Assembly: GCA_041664345.1 (NCBI GenBank)
Contig: JBAYKX010000008.1
Span: 55,338 to 119,337 of the forward strand
Reading direction: 5' to 3'
Origin: GWE2-40-63 sp041664345
Lineage (GTDB): Bacteria > Bacteroidota > Bacteroidia > Bacteroidales > SZUA-534
Length of the DNA: 64,000 nucleotides
Positions within the stretch are counted from its first letter, which is position 1, and each line of letters starts with the position of its first letter. A program made the position numbers and the translations under genes. A model generated the notes under the pieces. It ran no database searches and was not told where the DNA came from. It saw nothing but the letters and a program-made list of their open reading frames with translations. Positions 28,927-37,905 of the stretch are shown one piece after another.

Positions 28927-30018
28927 ATGAGAATACTAGTATTTCTGTTTTTGTTTTCCACTATCGGATGCCAAACAGAGCCAAAATCATCGGGTTCAAA
29001 AAATACCGAAGTTCAATTACCCAAAGCTCCAAATAATTCGGAGTCGTTGGTTACTCTTTCGTATGAGGCATCTAAAATTTACCCGACCAACAATCCGGTG
29101 CAAATTAGTTATAAAACTACGGTGAATGAATCGTTAGATTCTATAAGACTTGCTGTGGATGGTTTGTACCGTACGACGTTTTTTAAATCCGAGAATTATG
29201 TGTTATGGGAAACTGTTGACGAATTGCCTGGAACCCGTTCTGTGATGTTAACGTTCTATTGGAATAATACGATTCAAAAATCAGTGGTTATATCTATTCC
29301 CTTGGTTTCCGATTTTAATCCGATTAACTATTCCTATAAGGTAAAAAATAAATGGCCGCACAGCAATAAAGCCTACACCCAGGGGCTCGAATTTTCCGAT
29401 GGTTTTTTGTACGAAGGCACCGGTCAATATGGTGAATCGATGCTATTCAAAATAGATTTACAAAAGAATGAAATAGTACAAAGCTTAAATCTACCATCGG
29501 ACGTTTTTGGAGAGGGGATAACTATTTTAAGTGACAAGATTTTTCAACTTACTTGGAGAAGTAATTTGGGTTACGTTTACGGGAAAAGCACCTTCAATAG
29601 GTTGTACGAGTTCAATTATCCAACTGAAGGGTGGGGTTTGTGTAATAATGGTAAGGAATTGATTATGAGTGACGGAACGGAAACTATCTATTTTTTGGAT
29701 GCTGAATATTTTCAGGAAATCCGTAAAATACAAGTTTATAACGATAAAGGCCCGGTAAAAAACTTGAATGAACTTGAATATATTAATGGTGAGATTTATG
29801 CGAATATCTATGGCTCTGATCTCATTGTGGCTATTGATCCCGAAAAAGGTAAAGTGAAAAAGCAAATTGATTTGTCCGGAATATTAGATAAAAGTAAGGT
29901 AAAAGACCCCATTGATGTGTTGAACGGAATAGCATGGAACGCCAATACAAAGCAATTGATAGTTACCGGAAAATGGTGGCCCGAGTTTTTTGAAATAGAA
30001 CTGGTTGAGAAGAAATAG
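28927..30018 (+). CDS. Glutaminyl-peptide cyclotransferase-like lipoprotein
   Basis: 363 residues; the second of two adjacent ATGs is used because it gives a tight lipoprotein signal (MRILVFLFLFSTIGC, Cys at 15). After a ~100-residue Ig-like N-terminal region comes a five-bladed propeller of the Glu_cyclase_2 type: AYTQGLEFSDGFLYEGTGQY, FGEGITILSDKIFQLTWR, NLNELEYINGEIYANIYGSD and DVLNGIAWN. The family converts N-terminal Gln to pyroglutamate, probably on exported proteins in the periplasm; Bacteroidota T9SS cargo often exposes such Gln residues. A decayed copy of its last 64 bp occurs at 33031-33094. Confidence 0.88.
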   Translation: MRILVFLFLFSTIGCQTEPKSSGSKNTEVQLPKAPNNSESLVTLSYEASKIYPTNNPVQISYKTTVNESLDSIRLAVDGLYRTTFFKSENYVLWETVDELPGTRSVMLTFYWNNTIQKSVVISIPLVSDFNPINYSYKVKNKWPHSNKAYTQGLEFSDGFLYEGTGQYGESMLFKIDLQKNEIVQSLNLPSDVFGEGITILSDKIFQLTWRSNLGYVYGKSTFNRLYEFNYPTEGWGLCNNGKELIMSDGTETIYFLDAEYFQEIRKIQVYNDKGPVKNLNELEYINGEIYANIYGSDLIVAIDPEKGKVKKQIDLSGILDKSKVKDPIDVLNGIAWNANTKQLIVTGKWWPEFFEIELVEKK

Positions 30019-30150
30019 GTAGCTGGTAGCTGGTTATTGGTTACTGGACGCTGGTTACTGGTTGCTGGTTTCTGGTTTCTGGTAACTGGTTTCTCGCTTC
30101 AGACTCCCAACTCCCGACTTCCGACTTCTTACTTCGGTCTTCTAACTTTA
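30019..30150. repeat. Degenerate CTGGTTACTGG tandem repeat
   Basis: Imperfect repeats of GGTTACT/GGTTGCT/GGTTTCT for about 80 bp, then CCCAACTCCCGACTTCC-type repeats. A sister tract starts at 33095, after the ghost copy of the upstream gene's tail. Confidence 0.75.
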
Positions 30151-30221
30151 TTAAAGGGTGTACATTTTTAATGATTTGAATCTATTGTTGTTCGAGAGTA
30201 AGTTTTATAAGCTTACCAAAC

Positions 30222-32927
30222 TCACTTTCTAACATCAGAAATAGTATAATCAGTTTCGCTATAAACAGGAATTCCTGATTCTGTAATGCCCTCTATGACA
30301 CAATTTACCTTTGTATAGTGGTCGGGATTGTAAAACGATATTTCGGCATACCCATTAGAATCCAATACCACATTTGGATTCCAATAAATTGTTTTCCGTA
30401 AATCAGGAACAGGATTCTCTTTTTCCTCTTGGGTTAAATAGGTGGGACTATAAAACTCCTTTATAACCTGTATTCCATCAATGGAAATTGAATTGGGGGT
30501 ATTATCGGTTACCGGGTGGTATTTCTTGTAAGCTTCCTTATCGGTTACCATATAAAGTACCGCCTGATCACCACTAAATCCTTTATTTTCAGGGTTCGAG
30601 TCTCCATACATTGCCGCTTCCCATCCTGTTATAACAATAAATTCTTTTATAAAAGCAGGATTAAATCCCAAATTTACGTTTGAGTAAAAAAAGCCTTTGT
30701 CCATCCCATCAACAATGAATTTAACTGGCTTTGCCATCCCTCTGTGGAGAAGATACAACTCATCACCAACTGTCACATAACAATAAAAACCCATACCATT
30801 CACAACACTTTCAATATCTATGGAAGATTTAAGCAAGTCCGGTGCCGGTGATTTTGCATTTGTATAAGAATCCTTTATCCGCTCTGCCTCTTCTTCTTCA
30901 TAGGTCAGCGTTCTATTTGCATTTATTTTCACTTCCTCAATCCAAATATTATTATTAGTTGCAAAAAATGAGTACTCATTTTTTGCTGTGTCAAGCTTTG
31001 TGAAGGTTAGTGTTTTTTGAAATGTATTGGAATCATTAGTTAAAACCAAATTTTTTCTAAGACTATCCTGAAAACCATCGTTTTCCAATTTTATCAAAAA
31101 CTCATCTGAATTTCCTTTATTGGGGGCTGATAGTAAAATAGATGAAGTATTATTGGCTGTGTATTCGGGGTAAAAGCTAAATTTCCCTTTTTTATCAGTA
31201 ACAATTCTTTTTGATTCACCCGAAAAATAAATTAGAATTTCGCCTTCAGTAGGAATTTCATCGCCATTAAACCTCTTTTTTAATAAAGTGCCACTAACTA
31301 TTTCCTGATTTATTGGAGTTTTTATGGAATCGATGGCTGCAATACTTTTTAAATAAGAATAATTGCGCCAACCTTGGGTTAATAGCAATAAATCGAGGTG
31401 ATACTCAACCAGCTTATTTTTTGATTCAAAATAATAATTCGGATTATATATTACCCCCTTAATTTCGGGAACCAAATAATTCGAACTGATAATATTGGGC
31501 TCATCTATCCATTTACTGGCTCCAAACATAGCATCGTAAACCGACAATGAATAGTGTCCGGCACTAAAATCAGTATTCTCGTTTTCTAAGCGAATTTTTA
31601 TGGTGACCAAGTCACGACTTAAATATTGGCTATCTACAGTACTTATTCCCGAATCTACAAATCTATCATGATTTATAAAAACCAGCCGTTCTGATAAAGG
31701 CAGATTATTTCCATTTAGAAGTGTCAATACACCAATACCTGCAGGCAATTTTTCTGTTGGAATGGTAAATGTAGCTTGTGCTCCCGAAGTTATCAATTTA
31801 TAATAGAAGCTGTATCCTCGAATTGTAAGTGTTAGCAAACAGGTATCAAATTTTAGTGCATTATTTTTTACTTCAACATAAATATTGTCTTTTAAACTTT
31901 GTGCCTCAATTGCCCAAAAATTCTCTTTTGCAGCAGGCAACCTATATTTTTTCCTATACCCTTTAGGGTTCGTTATCAACAGATAATAATTCATCTCTTT
32001 TTGAGGAGCAAAAATAAATTTACCCATCCCCATGTAATCTGTTTTTACATTAGCATACTCCTGACCCTTTTCATCAACAACAATACCGGAAATTTCAACC
32101 GGAATACCCAAGGTGGATACTGCTTTAAAGGCAACAATTCCCGGTTCATTAACTAAACAATTTCCGCCTTCGGGAAAAAAATGCACATCAATTTGTGAAT
32201 AATAAGGTACCATAAAATCAGTACTGATATCCTTATCCCAAAGGCGTAATACAAAATTCTCAGCAGCACTATCAGGTAAAATAATTGACAAAGGTCTATC
32301 TTCAGTTTCAAGAGTATTTGCGGTTCCTTTTTCTAATGTATTGTTATCACCTAAAAGCTTATACCTAAATTGTGAATTCTTCGTTACTTTTTTACCACCT
32401 TCATAACAGGTAACAATCGCTTTTAAAGTATCGCCTGGTTGGTAGTAATCCTTATTAAACATTAGTGAGTAACTATTATCATTTTTGAATTCCTTTTCTA
32501 TCCTTATTTTTTTCTTAAATACCTCCGTTTCCTGAAAATTTTTCATCCAACTCGAATAACCTACCAGCCAATAATTTTGCTCTTTAATATCATGACTTAA
32601 TACCAAAAAACCATTTGAATAAGAATCTGTAATTATGGTTTTTTCATTTTGAATCACGTTGCCTTGGTCATCCAACAATAGCAGGAACAACACGTTACTT
32701 AATGTTGTTTTTTTAAGTGAAGCCTTATTTCTTACATAAGCATTGAACCAAATAGTATCGCCGGGAGCATATACCTCACAATTAGTATGTATGTACAATT
32801 GTTCATTGATTGTAAGAGAATTGTATTTGTCGAGATGGGTAATTGTTTGTAAAAACTGGGCATGAGCAAAATATTCCATTTGCAGGAGTAAAACAAAAAA
32901 AACAACTGATTTAAGAAACTTATCCAA
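30222..32927 (-). CDS. Secreted MG2-domain protein with plug-like region (901 aa)
   Basis: Signal peptide at residues 1-23 (ends AHAQ). Residues ~40-140 are an alpha-2-macroglobulin-like MG2 domain (QLYIHTNCEVYAPGDTIWF, then NYWLVGYSSWM). Several beta domains follow, including a carboxypeptidase-regulatory-like strand set (SGTLLKKRFNGDEIPTEGEI). Residues ~690-800 resemble a TonB-receptor plug (FIVDGMDKGFF, FIKEFIVITGWEAAMYGD), and the C-terminal PDLRKTIYWNPNVVLDSNG is the hallmark ending of this Bacteroidota group. No barrel is present. It is flanked by direct copies of the glutaminyl-cyclase gene tail. Export to the surface is likely; function unknown. Confidence 0.85.
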   Translation of the reverse strand: MDKFLKSVVFFVLLLQMEYFAHAQFLQTITHLDKYNSLTINEQLYIHTNCEVYAPGDTIWFNAYVRNKASLKKTTLSNVLFLLLLDDQGNVIQNEKTIITDSYSNGFLVLSHDIKEQNYWLVGYSSWMKNFQETEVFKKKIRIEKEFKNDNSYSLMFNKDYYQPGDTLKAIVTCYEGGKKVTKNSQFRYKLLGDNNTLEKGTANTLETEDRPLSIILPDSAAENFVLRLWDKDISTDFMVPYYSQIDVHFFPEGGNCLVNEPGIVAFKAVSTLGIPVEISGIVVDEKGQEYANVKTDYMGMGKFIFAPQKEMNYYLLITNPKGYRKKYRLPAAKENFWAIEAQSLKDNIYVEVKNNALKFDTCLLTLTIRGYSFYYKLITSGAQATFTIPTEKLPAGIGVLTLLNGNNLPLSERLVFINHDRFVDSGISTVDSQYLSRDLVTIKIRLENENTDFSAGHYSLSVYDAMFGASKWIDEPNIISSNYLVPEIKGVIYNPNYYFESKNKLVEYHLDLLLLTQGWRNYSYLKSIAAIDSIKTPINQEIVSGTLLKKRFNGDEIPTEGEILIYFSGESKRIVTDKKGKFSFYPEYTANNTSSILLSAPNKGNSDEFLIKLENDGFQDSLRKNLVLTNDSNTFQKTLTFTKLDTAKNEYSFFATNNNIWIEEVKINANRTLTYEEEEAERIKDSYTNAKSPAPDLLKSSIDIESVVNGMGFYCYVTVGDELYLLHRGMAKPVKFIVDGMDKGFFYSNVNLGFNPAFIKEFIVITGWEAAMYGDSNPENKGFSGDQAVLYMVTDKEAYKKYHPVTDNTPNSISIDGIQVIKEFYSPTYLTQEEKENPVPDLRKTIYWNPNVVLDSNGYAEISFYNPDHYTKVNCVIEGITESGIPVYSETDYTISDVRK

Positions 32928-33030
32928 AATAGATTGAGTTTTTAACGAAATAATTATAAGTCTTTATTTGATTGGTAATAGTAGTAGCAATGAATACGCA
33001 AATAAACATTTACATTGATACTAACAATAA

Positions 33031-33094
33031 ATTGATAGTTATCAGCAAATATTGATCCAAATTTTTTGAAATAGAACTTGTTGAGAAAAAATAG
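33031..33094 (+). pseudogene. Ghost copy of the 3' end of the glutaminyl-cyclase-like gene
   Basis: This 64-bp stretch aligns without gaps to 29955-30018, the last 21 codons of the cyclotransferase gene; about 53 of 64 bases agree. It still reads FFEIELVEKK and ends in the same TAG, with an in-frame stop upstream. It is too short to be a gene; it marks a past duplication bracketing the MG2 protein gene. Confidence 0.85.
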
Positions 33095-33316
33095 GTTACT
33101 GGTTGCTGGTTACTGGTTTCTCGCTTCCGACTTCTTTATATTGAGGTGCATGTTGCGTTACCTTTTCATTACAATCTAGCTGGATGCACCGCTTTCTATG
33201 TTTATCTATTATCTCGGGGCGTTGCCCCGAGCTTTGTTCTTTCGCCCCTTCAGGGCTTCCACACCTTCTAACCACCAACTTCGGACTTCCAACTTCGGAC
33301 TTCGGACTTCCAACCT
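33095..33316. repeat. Degenerate repeat tract with GC hairpin
   Basis: GGTTACTGGTTGCTGG repeats (33095-33120), a CTCGGGGC/GCCCCGAG hairpin (33213-33231), and CTTCGGACTTCCAA repeats (about 33265-33315). It mirrors the tract at 30019-30150. No gene seen. Confidence 0.7.
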
Positions 33317-34246
33317 CTAAAGTTGCTCTACTTTTTCTCCCAACGACTTAAATCCTTCGCCCAATATTTCTTTGGCATCCACTACCGTTAAAAAAGCTTT
33401 TGGGTCAACTTTGTGTATAAAGTCCATAAGAATAGCCATCTCTCGTCGGTTAACAACGGTATAAATCATTTTTTTTGGTTCGTTGTTAAACATCCCTTCA
33501 CTATTGATATACGTTCCGCCACGTTCCAAATCATTAATAATTTTATCTCGGATCTCTTCGTGTTTATCGGAAACTATAAACAACATTTTATGATAATTAA
33601 CCCCTTCAATTACCATATCAATTACTTTTCCTGTAATATAGATGACTAACCAGGAATACGAGGGGATTTTCCAATCTTTAAATACTACCAAAGCCAGCAA
33701 TACAATGGTTGAATCGACATAAATGAGCAATTGACCTACCGGCAGTTTTGTATATTTTGCAATTATCATGGCAATAATATCAGAACCTCCTGACGTTGCT
33801 CTGGAGCGGAATATAAGTCCTAGCCCAATTCCAATTAGCACGGAGCCAAAAATACAAGAAAGTAATAAATCGTCTTTAACGCCCAACGGATCATTCTCCC
33901 CAATAAAGTGGGTAAGTATATCCATAAAAACAGAAGTTAACACGAATCCAATAATTGTTTTCACTCCAAACCGGGGACCCAATATTTTAATGCCCAAAAT
34001 GGTGAGTGGAATGTTTAATATCAAACTAAACAAACCGATGGGTATCCCTTCAGGCCAAAAGGAAATCATACTTTTAGTAAGGTAATGCACTACAATGGAA
34101 ATACCATAAACACCGCCTGGGACAATATTGTACGGATTTATAAAGAATACAAATCCAGCAGCCAAAATAAAAGCACCCAAGGTAATCATGCTCCATGTAA
34201 AAAACCATTTTCGTGAAAAGGGTATTTCATGTTGTAAATATGCCAT
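33317..34246 (-). CDS. YitT family membrane protein (DUF161/DUF2179)
   Basis: 309 residues. About six hydrophobic segments occupy residues ~15-215 (for example WSMITLGAFILAAGFVFF and IFGSVLIGIGLGLIFR) and contain the conserved NPYNIVPGGVYGISIV and SRATSGGSDIIAMI motifs of the family. The C-terminal ~90 residues form the soluble DUF2179 domain (YTVVNRREMAILMDFI). Such proteins sit in the inner membrane; the transported substrate is not known. Single gene on the minus strand; downstream it meets the degenerate repeat tract. Confidence 0.92.
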   Translation of the reverse strand: MAYLQHEIPFSRKWFFTWSMITLGAFILAAGFVFFINPYNIVPGGVYGISIVVHYLTKSMISFWPEGIPIGLFSLILNIPLTILGIKILGPRFGVKTIIGFVLTSVFMDILTHFIGENDPLGVKDDLLLSCIFGSVLIGIGLGLIFRSRATSGGSDIIAMIIAKYTKLPVGQLLIYVDSTIVLLALVVFKDWKIPSYSWLVIYITGKVIDMVIEGVNYHKMLFIVSDKHEEIRDKIINDLERGGTYINSEGMFNNEPKKMIYTVVNRREMAILMDFIHKVDPKAFLTVVDAKEILGEGFKSLGEKVEQL

Positions 34247-34352
34247 AACAATAAAACTATTAAATAATTAATGGCTGCAAAAGTAAAACAAAACTCTTGC
34301 TTTATTGATCAAAACAAGGAAGAAAAACATTTTTTACACCCCTAATATCTAC

Positions 34353-34369
34353 AAGTCACGGCGTGACTT
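34353..34369. repeat. 17-bp palindrome in the gene gap 34247-34510
   Basis: AAGTCACG/CGTGACTT with a one-base centre. The rest of the gap 34247-34510 is AT-rich with no other recognised signal apart from the adjacent repeat copy B. Confidence 0.6.
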
Positions 34370-34510
34370 ATTAATTAAATGTAGCTTATGAAAGCTGACC
34401 CGGTAATTTTAATTTAAGAGTCACACTGTGGCAATCATTAGGTTTAATCTCGGGTTTTTTCCGCTTTTGGGAGTACACTCATTCTTTTTTAACTTGTTTG
34501 AATGAATGAT

Positions 34511-34677
34511 ACCCAAATTGAGCGATTTGCTACCGCAAATCTGCTCAATCGACTGAACAATTGTAAGTTTTCACAAATTTTCGTTTCACTCAATTTGTGA
34601 AAAACAACAATTGCTATGTCGGGGTTTTACCTAAGTAAAGCGCTTTTTAACGTTGTTTAAATCGCTCAACTTAGGTG
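34511..34677 (+). repeat. Dispersed multi-hairpin element, copy B
   Basis: Same order of hairpins as copy A, but it lacks the CCCGA module and has a shorter terminal stem with a different inner sequence. The feet read ACCTAAGT / ACTTAGGT, matching each other while differing from copies A and C. The right end is about 4 bp from the stop of the SixA-like gene. A TGATA direct repeat flanks it (left ~34506, right ~34676). Confidence 0.85.
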
Positions 34678-34681
34678 ATAA

Positions 34682-35164
34682 TCAGGGAGCCATAAAAAGT
34701 TTGGCTTTAAAAAGCTCTACTTCAATAAATTGCCATTGTTCAACGGATATGCTAATAACAGCAATGGATGCCGGTGAAAATGAAAAAGAATGAGTATTTG
34801 TTAACAGCGATGCAATGCGAGATATTGTTGGATTATGACCAACAATTAAAACGGTATCCAGTGAATCCGGCATTTTGCGTAAATAGTTTAAAAATTCTTG
34901 TGTAGTGTAGTCATCGTATAAAAAGGATTCAATGGTTATGTTTGAATGGATGTTTAATTGTTTTGCCAAAAGAGCAGCCGTATTAAAAGCCCTTTTTGCT
35001 GGGCTCGTTATAATTCTATCCGGGAAAAGTGATTTTTTTTGAAGTTTTAATGCTTGTGTTTTTATTAATTGAATTCCCTTTTCGGTAATATTACGTTCTA
35101 TATCAGGAATAGTTGGAGAATCATTTTCGGCATTGGAATGACGCATAAGTATTAATTTCTTCAT
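34682..35164 (-). CDS. SixA-like histidine phosphatase
   Basis: A 160-residue protein of the phosphoglycerate-mutase/histidine phosphatase fold. The N-terminal LILMRHSNAE carries the catalytic Arg8-His9; RIITSPAKRAFNTAALLA carries the second arginine; LIVGHNPTISRIASLL carries the second His. Length and motifs match SixA-type phosphohistidine phosphatases rather than glycolytic mutases. It precedes repeat copy B, which lies directly after its stop, and is 220 bp from the divergently transcribed sigma factor operon. Confidence 0.9.
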   Translation of the reverse strand: MKKLILMRHSNAENDSPTIPDIERNITEKGIQLIKTQALKLQKKSLFPDRIITSPAKRAFNTAALLAKQLNIHSNITIESFLYDDYTTQEFLNYLRKMPDSLDTVLIVGHNPTISRIASLLTNTHSFSFSPASIAVISISVEQWQFIEVELFKAKLFMAP

Positions 35165-35384
35165 GACTGTTACTTTTAATTTAAACTTTTAGAGTATTAG
35201 AATAATTAATAGTTGATGTACTTTCATTGAAAATATGCGAATTAACGAAAGAAAAGTGTCACAAATTTATAAATAGGATGTCTTTTTGTTGAGTTCATTT
35301 TAAAACGGGATCTTATAAATTAGAAAATACTGTGGTGTTGCATTCTAAAAAAAATGTCGTTATTGAATTAGAAAATTTAAAGTA

Positions 35385-35954
35385 GTGGGAGAAAAGTACA
35401 AAAATATTCACCAAGAGCTTATAGATAATTGCCGGAATGGTAATGCCAAGGCACAATTTGAAATCTATAAACTGTACTACAAAGCCATGTACAACACAAG
35501 TTTGCGTTTGGTGAACGACCGAATGGAAGCTGAGGATGTGATGCAAGAAGCGTTTTTATCGGCTTTCAAAAACATCCAAACTTATAAAGAAGAGGTGAGT
35601 TTTGGTGCTTGGCTTCGGAAAATAGTGGTAAACCGGTCGTTGGATGTTTTAAAAAAAAGAAGGATTGAGCAAACTCCTTTAGATGAGCACAAAGTAACAA
35701 TTATTGATGAAGACGATAGCGAAATATTGGAAGAAACGGTTCAGCGGGTAGCCGAAGTTAAACAAGTTATTGCTGAGCTTCCTGAGAGTTACCGTATTTT
35801 AATAACCTTACATTTAATTGAGGGGTACGATCATGAAGAAATAAGTGAAATTTTAGGAATGACTAATGCCAATGTACGCACCAGTTATTCCAGAGCAAGA
35901 AAAAAATTACAAGATATGTTAAACACTAAAAAGACCGGAATATGGATGAATTAA
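35385..35954 (+). CDS. ECF-type RNA polymerase sigma factor
   Basis: 189 residues from a GTG start (GTGGGAGAAAAGTAC); no better start occurs before the conserved region. Region 2 is YNTSLRLVNDRMEAEDVMQE with AWLRKIVVNRSLDVLKK; region 4 is ELPESYRILITLHLIEGYDH plus the recognition helix MTNANVRTSYSRARKKL. It overlaps the next gene by 13 bp and heads a three-gene unit with a membrane protein (probable anti-sigma) and a secreted beta-repeat protein, a common signalling layout in Bacteroidota. Confidence 0.95.
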   Translation: MGEKYKNIHQELIDNCRNGNAKAQFEIYKLYYKAMYNTSLRLVNDRMEAEDVMQEAFLSAFKNIQTYKEEVSFGAWLRKIVVNRSLDVLKKRRIEQTPLDEHKVTIIDEDDSEILEETVQRVAEVKQVIAELPESYRILITLHLIEGYDHEEISEILGMTNANVRTSYSRARKKLQDMLNTKKTGIWMN

Positions 35955-36487
35955 AAAATTTAATCGAGAAAAACAGGCCATTATTTGAAACGGCTGAACC
36001 CTCATTGGGTCATTTTGAACGATTTGAAAAAATGCTGAATGAGCAGCAACTCATAAATCGCCGGAATATAGCTTGGCCAACTATACTTAAAGTTGCTTGT
36101 ATAGCCGTGCTTATTGTTTTATCGGGTTTATATCTGGGTGAACATTTTATTATAAGTAAGTTGCCCATGGCCAATCAAAACCCTGAATTCAAAGAAGCAC
36201 AGCAGTATTATATTCAGGTAGTTGATCAGCGGATTGGAGAGATAGAGCAATTACAGAATAAACTATCACCAGAACAAAAACAACTGCTGATAAAAGAGAT
36301 TACCGATATGGATGATATGTATAAAAAACTCCAAAAAGATTACAATTCCATGCCAAATGATCCGCGGATTGTACAGGCGATGCTTCAGTATTATCAGATG
36401 AAAGCTGATATTTTAAACCGCACAATTAATGATTTAAACAAAGTTCAACAATTAAACTACACTAACCATGAAAACATTGAATTATAA
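35942..36487 (+). CDS. Single-pass membrane protein, probable anti-sigma factor
   Basis: 181 residues. A ~45-residue cytoplasmic N-terminus, one membrane segment (PTILKVACIAVLIVLSGLYL, about residues 46-65) and a helical periplasmic domain of ~110 residues (QYYIQVVDQRIGEIEQLQNK, DMDDMYKKLQKDYNSM). It overlaps the sigma gene by 13 bp and the next gene by 20 bp, so the three are translated as a unit. It has no recognised zinc-binding anti-sigma motif; the anti-sigma role is inferred from context and topology. Confidence 0.75.
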   Translation: MDELKNLIEKNRPLFETAEPSLGHFERFEKMLNEQQLINRRNIAWPTILKVACIAVLIVLSGLYLGEHFIISKLPMANQNPEFKEAQQYYIQVVDQRIGEIEQLQNKLSPEQKQLLIKEITDMDDMYKKLQKDYNSMPNDPRIVQAMLQYYQMKADILNRTINDLNKVQQLNYTNHENIEL

Positions 36488-37517
36488 AATTTTAGTTGTC
36501 GTACTATTCATAGCTTCCGGTGTTTTAAAAGCACAGGAACAATACGATAAAAAGTTTCACGAAAAATATAGTGTGAACAAGTCAAGTACTTTCGATATTT
36601 CAAACAAGTTTGGAAATATCAAGATTGAAAATACCACCGAAGACTCAATTCGCATTGATGCTGAAATTGTAGTAAAAACTTCATCAAAGGAAAAAGCGGA
36701 TAAAATTATTAATAAAATTAGCGTAACAATTACAAAATCAGGCGATTTGGTTTCGGCAAAGACAGAATTAGACAATATTTCGTCGAATAATTCAAGTTTT
36801 GAAATTAACTATCATGTAACAATGCCCGCCTATCTTAACATTACTCTGGTTAATAAATATGGCAAGGTTGATATTAATGAGTTGGAGGGAAAGTCAACAT
36901 TAAGTGTTAAGTATGGCTCACTGAATGTGAATAAAATTATGGATGGAAGCGAAAAACCACTTTCGGCGGTTGAGCTGGGTTATTGCGATGGGTCGCGGAT
37001 TAATGAATTCAATTGGGGAAAAATCATTATCAAATATTCCAAGCTCGAAGTGGAAAAAGGAAAAGCTCTGGTAATATCCAGTAAGTATTCTCAACTTGAA
37101 TTGGGTCAGTTCTCATCAATTGTTGCCGAAGCTGCGTACGATGATTACAAAATAAACCGGGTGATTAATTTGGTAATAAATTCAGAGTACTCGAACATTG
37201 AAGTGGAAAATTTGGCGAATATATTTAAATCGGATAATAAGTATGGCGATGTTAAAATTTCCAAGGTTCCCATTGGTTTTGAGAATATTGATGTAAAAAG
37301 CAAATATGCACAAATTGATATCGGTATTGCCAGCGAAGCCAGCTATAATTTGGAAGCAACCTGTAAATACGCTGACATTAAATATGAAAATGTAACTATT
37401 TCGGAGCGTACAAAAGATGATTTTAGCATTGAATTGAAAGGAAAATCAGGAAATTTGGAGAGTAAATCAATGGTTAAAATACAAAGCGATTATGGCGATG
37501 TGGATTTAAGACCCTAG
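36468..37517 (+). CDS. Secreted DUF4097-like beta-repeat protein
   Basis: 349 residues. Signal peptide to about residue 22 (ends LKAQ). The rest is a string of short beta repeats with KYG/KYS turns (NKYGKVDINELEG, VKYGSLNVNKI, KYSKLEVEKG, NKYGDVKISKVP), which suggests a right-handed beta solenoid. Such proteins often follow an ECF sigma and its membrane regulator and are thought to sense or belong to the envelope stress output. It overlaps the upstream gene by 20 bp. A strong terminator follows. Confidence 0.8.
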   Translation: MKTLNYKILVVVLFIASGVLKAQEQYDKKFHEKYSVNKSSTFDISNKFGNIKIENTTEDSIRIDAEIVVKTSSKEKADKIINKISVTITKSGDLVSAKTELDNISSNNSSFEINYHVTMPAYLNITLVNKYGKVDINELEGKSTLSVKYGSLNVNKIMDGSEKPLSAVELGYCDGSRINEFNWGKIIIKYSKLEVEKGKALVISSKYSQLELGQFSSIVAEAAYDDYKINRVINLVINSEYSNIEVENLANIFKSDNKYGDVKISKVPIGFENIDVKSKYAQIDIGIASEASYNLEATCKYADIKYENVTISERTKDDFSIELKGKSGNLESKSMVKIQSDYGDVDLRP

Positions 37518-37587
37518 TTCAAATTAGTCATCCGATAGCCTGCCCCAACAATTTCGGGGACTTTTCGGAGCAAACTCAAATTTTAAT

Positions 37588-37614
37588 AAAAAACTCCCGA
37601 AAAGGGAGTTTTTT
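37588..37614 (+). terminator. Rho-independent terminator of the sigma factor operon
   Basis: AAAAACTCCC-GAAA-AGGGAGTTTTTT, 70 bp after the last gene of the operon. Confidence 0.92.
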
Positions 37615-37695
37615 GGTTATTCGACATTATTAGTGGAAATTCTTTTTTAGATTATTTCAAATATTTTCAAACTGAAAATAGCGCATAATTTTTTC

Positions 37696-37833
37696 AATAA
37701 GGTAATAAGGTTTTCATTAGGTTTAATTTTATTTCTACTAAGGTTAAAACAATATAAATAAGGTTTTTAAAACCTTATCTTTTGGGGAAACCTTAGTAGA
37801 AAAACAACAACAAACAAACCTTATTACCTTATT
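37696..37833. repeat. Triple-nested palindrome (138 bp)
   Basis: Three perfect inverted repeats lie one inside the other: outer 18 bp (37696-37713 with 37816-37833), middle 14 bp TTTCTACTAAGGTT (37732-37745 with 37789-37802), inner 10 bp ATAAGGTTTT (37758-37767 with 37769-37778). All share an AAGGTT/AACCTT motif. The stretch is noncoding and fills most of the gap before the DUF4301 gene. Confidence 0.88.
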
Positions 37834-37905
37834 TATTTAAATATCTGTCTTTTATGATATTTACCTTTTCATTTTCCACTGTTTTTGTCGAATATCCGTT
37901 TTTTA

